A DNA stretch of 9,096 nucleotides from Chloroflexi bacterium UBA4733 (GTDB taxonomy: Bacteria; Chloroflexota; UBA4733). Positions within the stretch are counted from its first letter, which is position 1; every line of letters starts with the position of its first letter. Both the position numbers and the translations under genes were made by a program. Location: the NCBI GenBank assembly GCA_002404055.1, contig DHIZ01000269.1, positions 1-9,096 on the forward strand, read 5' to 3'. This document shows positions 6,790 through 9,096 of this stretch, piece after piece. The notes under the pieces were generated by a model that worked only from the letters and a program-made list of their open reading frames with translations, was not told where the DNA came from and did no database searches.

Positions 6790-7830
6790 TCAACCCACCG
6801 CCGCCGTGAAGGCCCGCAGCGTTGCTCCGCCAATCGCCCGCATCTGCTCCGGCGTGCGACCCGGCCAACGGTAGCTCACCGCCAGCGCCAGTGTGCCGAA
6901 GCGTTCCGTGCTGTAGTAGAGCGGCGACCCGGCACTGGGGCGTTCCAGATAGCTCTTCCAGCGATTATCCGCCAACTCTTCCTGGCTGCCCGCGGCCTGT
7001 TGGAAACGAGCGGCCAGACTCGCATCCGTGGAATGAAGGCCATCCTCATCGAAGTGCATCCAGCCGTGGATATCGAGGAAGGCGGCGGGACGCAGCGTGT
7101 CAAGCAGATGCAGCAGAGTGCGAGCAGCCGCATCCGCGCTGCCGACGGCTTCGTGGCTGAGATCGGTCCCGGCGAGGCCGGTCCGTTTGCAGAGACCCAT
7201 GGCTACGCCATCTGGGTTGGGCATTGGCACGATAACGACGGACGCCTGCTGGAGGAACTGCTCCTGCTCTTCGCCCGGTGATGCCAGCCAGCCCATGAGC
7301 CCTTCGATGCAGTAGGATGCCGCCGTCTCATACGGATGGAAGCGTGCAGCGATCAGGACCTGTCGCGGCCCCGAGCCGAAGGAGAACGACTCGATGGGTC
7401 GCCCCTGCGCGCTAAGGCCGATCACTTCGGGGCGACACGGGGCGGCGGCGATCTGCTTCACAAAGGCGGCATGGTCACCCAGGCCGTAGGCTGGGCTCAG
7501 GCCGATCGCTGACTCTCCGGGCGGCAGCTCGACGCGTAAGCGGCCGACCGAGCCGTCCACCTCCACCGGCAGGTACACCCAGCTCACGCCCAGCCGGAAA
7601 TGGACGAAGCGCCGACTGACCATATAGTCCCGGTCGCCCCAGTCGACCTCCAAGGTCAGCGTCGCGGGAGAGAGACGGTCGTTACGCGCTACGACGTGAA
7701 GGGCGAACTTGTAGTTGGCGTCTCCGTCCTCACTGAGAGGCACAACGCGGTAGTGCGCATCCCCCAGGCGTCGAATCGCCGCCGGTTCCCGCGGGTTCCC
7801 GCCATCCTCGACCGTTTCGACGACGATCAC
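6790..7830 (-). CDS. M14-family zinc carboxypeptidase-like protein
   Basis: A 346-residue protein with no signal peptide, predicted to be cytoplasmic. Residues about 35-115 look like an all-beta domain (KFALHVVARNDRLSPATLTL and onward), as found before the catalytic domain in cytosolic, AGBL-like M14 peptidases. The catalytic domain shows the zinc-binding HxxE (His165, Glu168 in RFHPYETAASY), VPMPNPDGVA (residues 201-210) and the third zinc ligand His255 in FLDIHGW. Near the end, FGTLALAVSYRWPGRT aligns by pattern with the catalytic-Glu strand, but Ala317 stands where Glu is expected, so activity may be lost or changed. M14 enzymes cut C-terminal residues or amide bonds such as D-amino acid or polyglutamate links. 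The GTG start at 7830 is preceded by AAAGGAGAGG. It is convergent with the oxidoreductase and divergent from the acetyltransferase. Confidence 0.85.
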   Translation of the reverse strand: MIVVETVEDGGNPREPAAIRRLGDAHYRVVPLSEDGDANYKFALHVVARNDRLSPATLTLEVDWGDRDYMVSRRFVHFRLGVSWVYLPVEVDGSVGRLRVELPPGESAIGLSPAYGLGDHAAFVKQIAAAPCRPEVIGLSAQGRPIESFSFGSGPRQVLIAARFHPYETAASYCIEGLMGWLASPGEEQEQFLQQASVVIVPMPNPDGVAMGLCKRTGLAGTDLSHEAVGSADAAARTLLHLLDTLRPAAFLDIHGWMHFDEDGLHSTDASLAARFQQAAGSQEELADNRWKSYLERPSAGSPLYYSTERFGTLALAVSYRWPGRTPEQMRAIGGATLRAFTAAVG

Positions 7831-7881
7831 GCGCCCTCTCCTTTCTCTCCAGGCCCGTGGCCGTCCTGCCTTGAACGGTGC

Positions 7882-7909
7882 ATGCTATGGTACGGCGCAT
7901 GGCAACCAA
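7882..7909 (-). promoter_or_regulatory. Weak candidate promoter for the M14 gene
   Basis: On the minus strand, TTGGTT (7909-7904) and TAGCAT (7887-7882) are separated by 16 bp. Each box is a partial consensus match. The upstream box would lie inside the first codons of the divergent acetyltransferase gene, which is possible in so short a gap (68 bp) but makes this a low-confidence call. Confidence 0.22.
7886..7891 (+). promoter_or_regulatory. -10-like element for a leaderless start of the acetyltransferase gene
   Basis: TATGGT fits the TAnnnT core of a -10 box and ends 7 nt before the ATG at 7899, so transcription would begin at or next to the start codon. There is no ribosome binding site before the ATG, which is what a leaderless gene would show. 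No good -35 is seen at the proper spacing. Confidence 0.3.
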
Positions 7910-8678
7910 GGAAACCATCAAGCGCGACCTGGGCGCCCTTGGGCTGCCCAGCGCAGCCATCGTCCTGATCCATAGCTCGCTTTCCAGTCTGGGTTGGGTG
8001 GACGGCGGCGCCGAGACGGTCGTTGATGCCTTCCTCGACCACCTCGGTCCGGCCGGCACCCTAGTCGTGCCAACCTTGCCGTTCCGTGGCTCGCAATTCG
8101 ACTACTTGCAATCGGACCCGCTCTTCGATCCTGACACGACGCCTTCCTTTATGGGGCGGGTCACGGAGTCCGTGCGGCTGCGTCCCGGCGCACGACGCAG
8201 TTGGCACCCGTCGCACTCCGTCAGCGCCATCGGACCAGCGGCGCCCATGCTGACTGCCCCGCAGTCCCACGATCCCTGGCTGACGTTCGGACCGGAGAGC
8301 CCCTTTGGCCGCTTGCTGACTGCTGACGGTTGGATCTGCTTGCTCGGCGTGACGCATCGCTCCAGTACCTTCCTACACGCTGTCGAAGAACAAAATTGCC
8401 TGGATTACTTTGTCTGGCCGGAGCCGCTGACCGCCCGCGTCTTGCGCGATGGGGAGGTGCAACACATTCGGACGTCGGTGGGCCGCCCGGGGGTGCGGCG
8501 GGCCTTTGACCAGATTGAGCCGCTGCTGCTGGCGGAGCACGCCCTCATCGTGGGCAAGGTCGGCGCCGCGACGGTCCGCCTCATGCGCGCTCGTGCCGTT
8601 ATGACTATTGCGACTGCTGCGCTGCGCCAACGACCACACCTCTTGCTGGCGGAACCATGGGGTCCAGCACTGAAGTAA
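7899..8678 (+). CDS. AAC(3)-family aminoglycoside-type N-acetyltransferase
   Basis: A 259-residue protein of the AAC(3)/FrbF/YokD-type family (PF02522), which moves an acetyl group from acetyl-CoA to an amino group; members acetylate aminoglycosides, but many genomic homologues have other or unknown substrates. Family hallmarks run in order: IVLIHSSLSSLGWVDGGAET (residues 21-40), GPAGTLVVPT, TPSFMGRVTESVRLRPGARR, HPSHSVSAIGP (103-113), TFGPESPFGRLL, ICLLGVTHRSSTFLHAVEE (146-164). The conserved His residues of HPSHS and the FLHAVEE segment are kept, so activity is plausible. Length is at the short end of the family range. I chose ATG 7899 because it gives MATKETIKRDL, a normal family start, and a -10-like box lies just upstream; ATG 7887 and GTG 7878 are in-frame alternatives without a ribosome binding site. 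It is divergent from the M14 gene. Its place among sugar genes argues for a metabolic role over antibiotic resistance. Confidence 0.88.
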   Translation: MATKETIKRDLGALGLPSAAIVLIHSSLSSLGWVDGGAETVVDAFLDHLGPAGTLVVPTLPFRGSQFDYLQSDPLFDPDTTPSFMGRVTESVRLRPGARRSWHPSHSVSAIGPAAPMLTAPQSHDPWLTFGPESPFGRLLTADGWICLLGVTHRSSTFLHAVEEQNCLDYFVWPEPLTARVLRDGEVQHIRTSVGRPGVRRAFDQIEPLLLAEHALIVGKVGAATVRLMRARAVMTIATAALRQRPHLLLAEPWGPALK

Positions 8679-8703
8679 TCCCCCAATCCCTGGCTCAGCC
8701 CAC

Positions 8704-8835
8704 GCCGATACCCTCGACTACGACCTGGCCGGCGATCACTTCTACCAGCAGGCCAATGGCCAGGACGGAGCGTTTCCTGCCCGCTTGACAAAGAGCGGGC
8801 TGGAGTGCAGCATAGTGGCGTGGTGCGGTGACACT
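8704..8835 (+). other. Coding-like stretch without a start, possible relic
   Basis: In the gap after the acetyltransferase, one plus-strand frame reads DTLDYDLAGDHFYQQANGQD and GAFPARL. Its residue make-up and codon third positions look protein-like, but it has no start codon or ribosome binding site and no family I recognise. The opposite strand over the first part also reads smoothly (VLAIGLLVEVIAGQVVVEGI), so which strand, if either, was coding is not clear. Confidence 0.2.
8779..8800 (+). promoter_or_regulatory. Inverted repeat overlapping a TTGACA -35-like box
   Basis: GCCCGCT (8779-8785) and AGCGGGC (8794-8800) are perfect 7-bp arms around an 8-nt centre. A perfect -35 consensus TTGACA lies at 8785-8790 between them. 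A -10-like CATAGT is at 8811-8816, a 20-bp spacing that is longer than ideal. The element is 119 bp upstream of the lipoprotein start at 8919, so it may be an operator on its promoter; it could also be a hairpin ending the acetyltransferase transcript, though no T-run follows. Confidence 0.4.
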
Positions 8836-8918
8836 GGGGTATTGTGATGCCGTTGCCAGCCAGTCCTGTTGTGACGTGGTCTTGAAGTGGCGTTCGCGGT
8901 AGAGAGGAAATTGGGCAT

Positions 8919-9096
8919 ATGGCAGTCTTCGTCTCGCGTCGGGTCTTTCTGCGTGCGGCCGGTCTCGTCGGCATTGGCGGGAGTGTACTGGCTCTGGCCG
9001 GCTGCGGTGGCGCCGCTACGGCGACGGCCACCACTGCTGCTTCGGTCGCGACCGCCAGCGTCGCCAGCACCGCCAGCGCGGCTGCTACCAGCGCGG
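8919..9096 (+). CDS. N-terminus of a Tat-type lipoprotein, probable ABC substrate-binding protein (partial)
   Basis: The first 59 residues of a gene that runs off the window. MAVFVSRRVFLRAAGLVGIG has a twin-arginine motif (Arg7-Arg8 in SRRVFLRA) and a hydrophobic core, then the lipobox LAGC with the lipidated Cys at 29. After that comes an Ala/Thr/Ser/Val linker as in the binding protein at 2048-3553. ATG 8919 follows AGAGAGGA (8901-8908, 10-nt spacing). The signal and linker layout, and the sugar-enzyme context, suggest an ABC solute-binding protein, likely the first gene of a transporter unit, but the binding domain is outside the window, so another Tat-exported lipoprotein cannot be excluded. 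The linker codons hold three CGCCAGC copies at a 9-bp period (9053-9077). Confidence 0.75.
   Translation, partial: MAVFVSRRVFLRAAGLVGIGGSVLALAGCGGAATATATTAASVATASVASTASAAATSA

Noticed and set aside
7871..7891. TTGAAC followed by TATGGT as a full promoter for the acetyltransferase
   Set aside because: The boxes are only 9 bp apart, far short of the 16-18 bp needed, so only the -10-like element is kept.
8405..9070. A 221-codon minus-strand frame covering the end of the acetyltransferase and the start of the lipoprotein
   Set aside because: It overlaps two well-supported plus-strand genes, and its Arg/Thr/Pro-rich translation lacks any domain.

Overview
The window looks like chromosomal DNA of a high-GC bacterium, most likely a member of Chloroflexota (Thermomicrobia or Sphaerobacter-like). 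This is an inference from GC-rich codon third positions, frequent GTG starts, Tat-type sugar-binding lipoproteins with long Ala/Ser/Thr linkers, and a mix of phytanoyl-CoA dioxygenase-like and Gfo/Idh/MocA genes that is common in that phylum. No rRNA, tRNA, CRISPR array or intact mobile element was found.

Layout. 1-309: 3' end of an unrecognised gene (+). 310-771: no intact gene, but a clearly broken histidine-phosphatase gene on the minus strand. 772-1473: HAD-family phosphohydrolase (+). 1474-2047: no intact gene; it holds the coiled-coil tail of a decayed gene (-), with a hairpin just past its stop. 2048-3553: sugar-type ABC transporter substrate-binding lipoprotein (-), with its own promoter and a large nested inverted repeat in the predicted 5' leader. 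3724-4467: phytanoyl-CoA dioxygenase-like Fe(II)/2-oxoglutarate enzyme (-). A 208-bp divergent control region follows, then two consecutive Gfo/Idh/MocA oxidoreductases (+, 4676-5575 and 5671-6660). 6790-7830: M14 carboxypeptidase-like protein (-), convergent with the second oxidoreductase. 7899-8678: AAC(3)-family N-acetyltransferase (+), divergent from the M14 gene. 8919-9096: start of a second Tat-type lipoprotein that probably begins another ABC transporter unit (+).

How the genes may work together. From 2048 to the end the window reads as a carbohydrate or aminosugar uptake and catabolism island. Binding lipoproteins would capture a substrate outside the cell, and two NAD(P)-dependent sugar or cyclitol oxidoreductases plus an Fe/2OG oxygenase would modify it inside. 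A zinc-peptidase-fold protein and an N-acetyltransferase that acts on amino groups point to a substrate with amide or amino functions. No permease or ATPase gene is in the window, so the transporters are incomplete here. The joint role is inference; each family assignment rests on visible motifs. The first 2 kb is different in character: it is gene-poor and holds two decaying genes.
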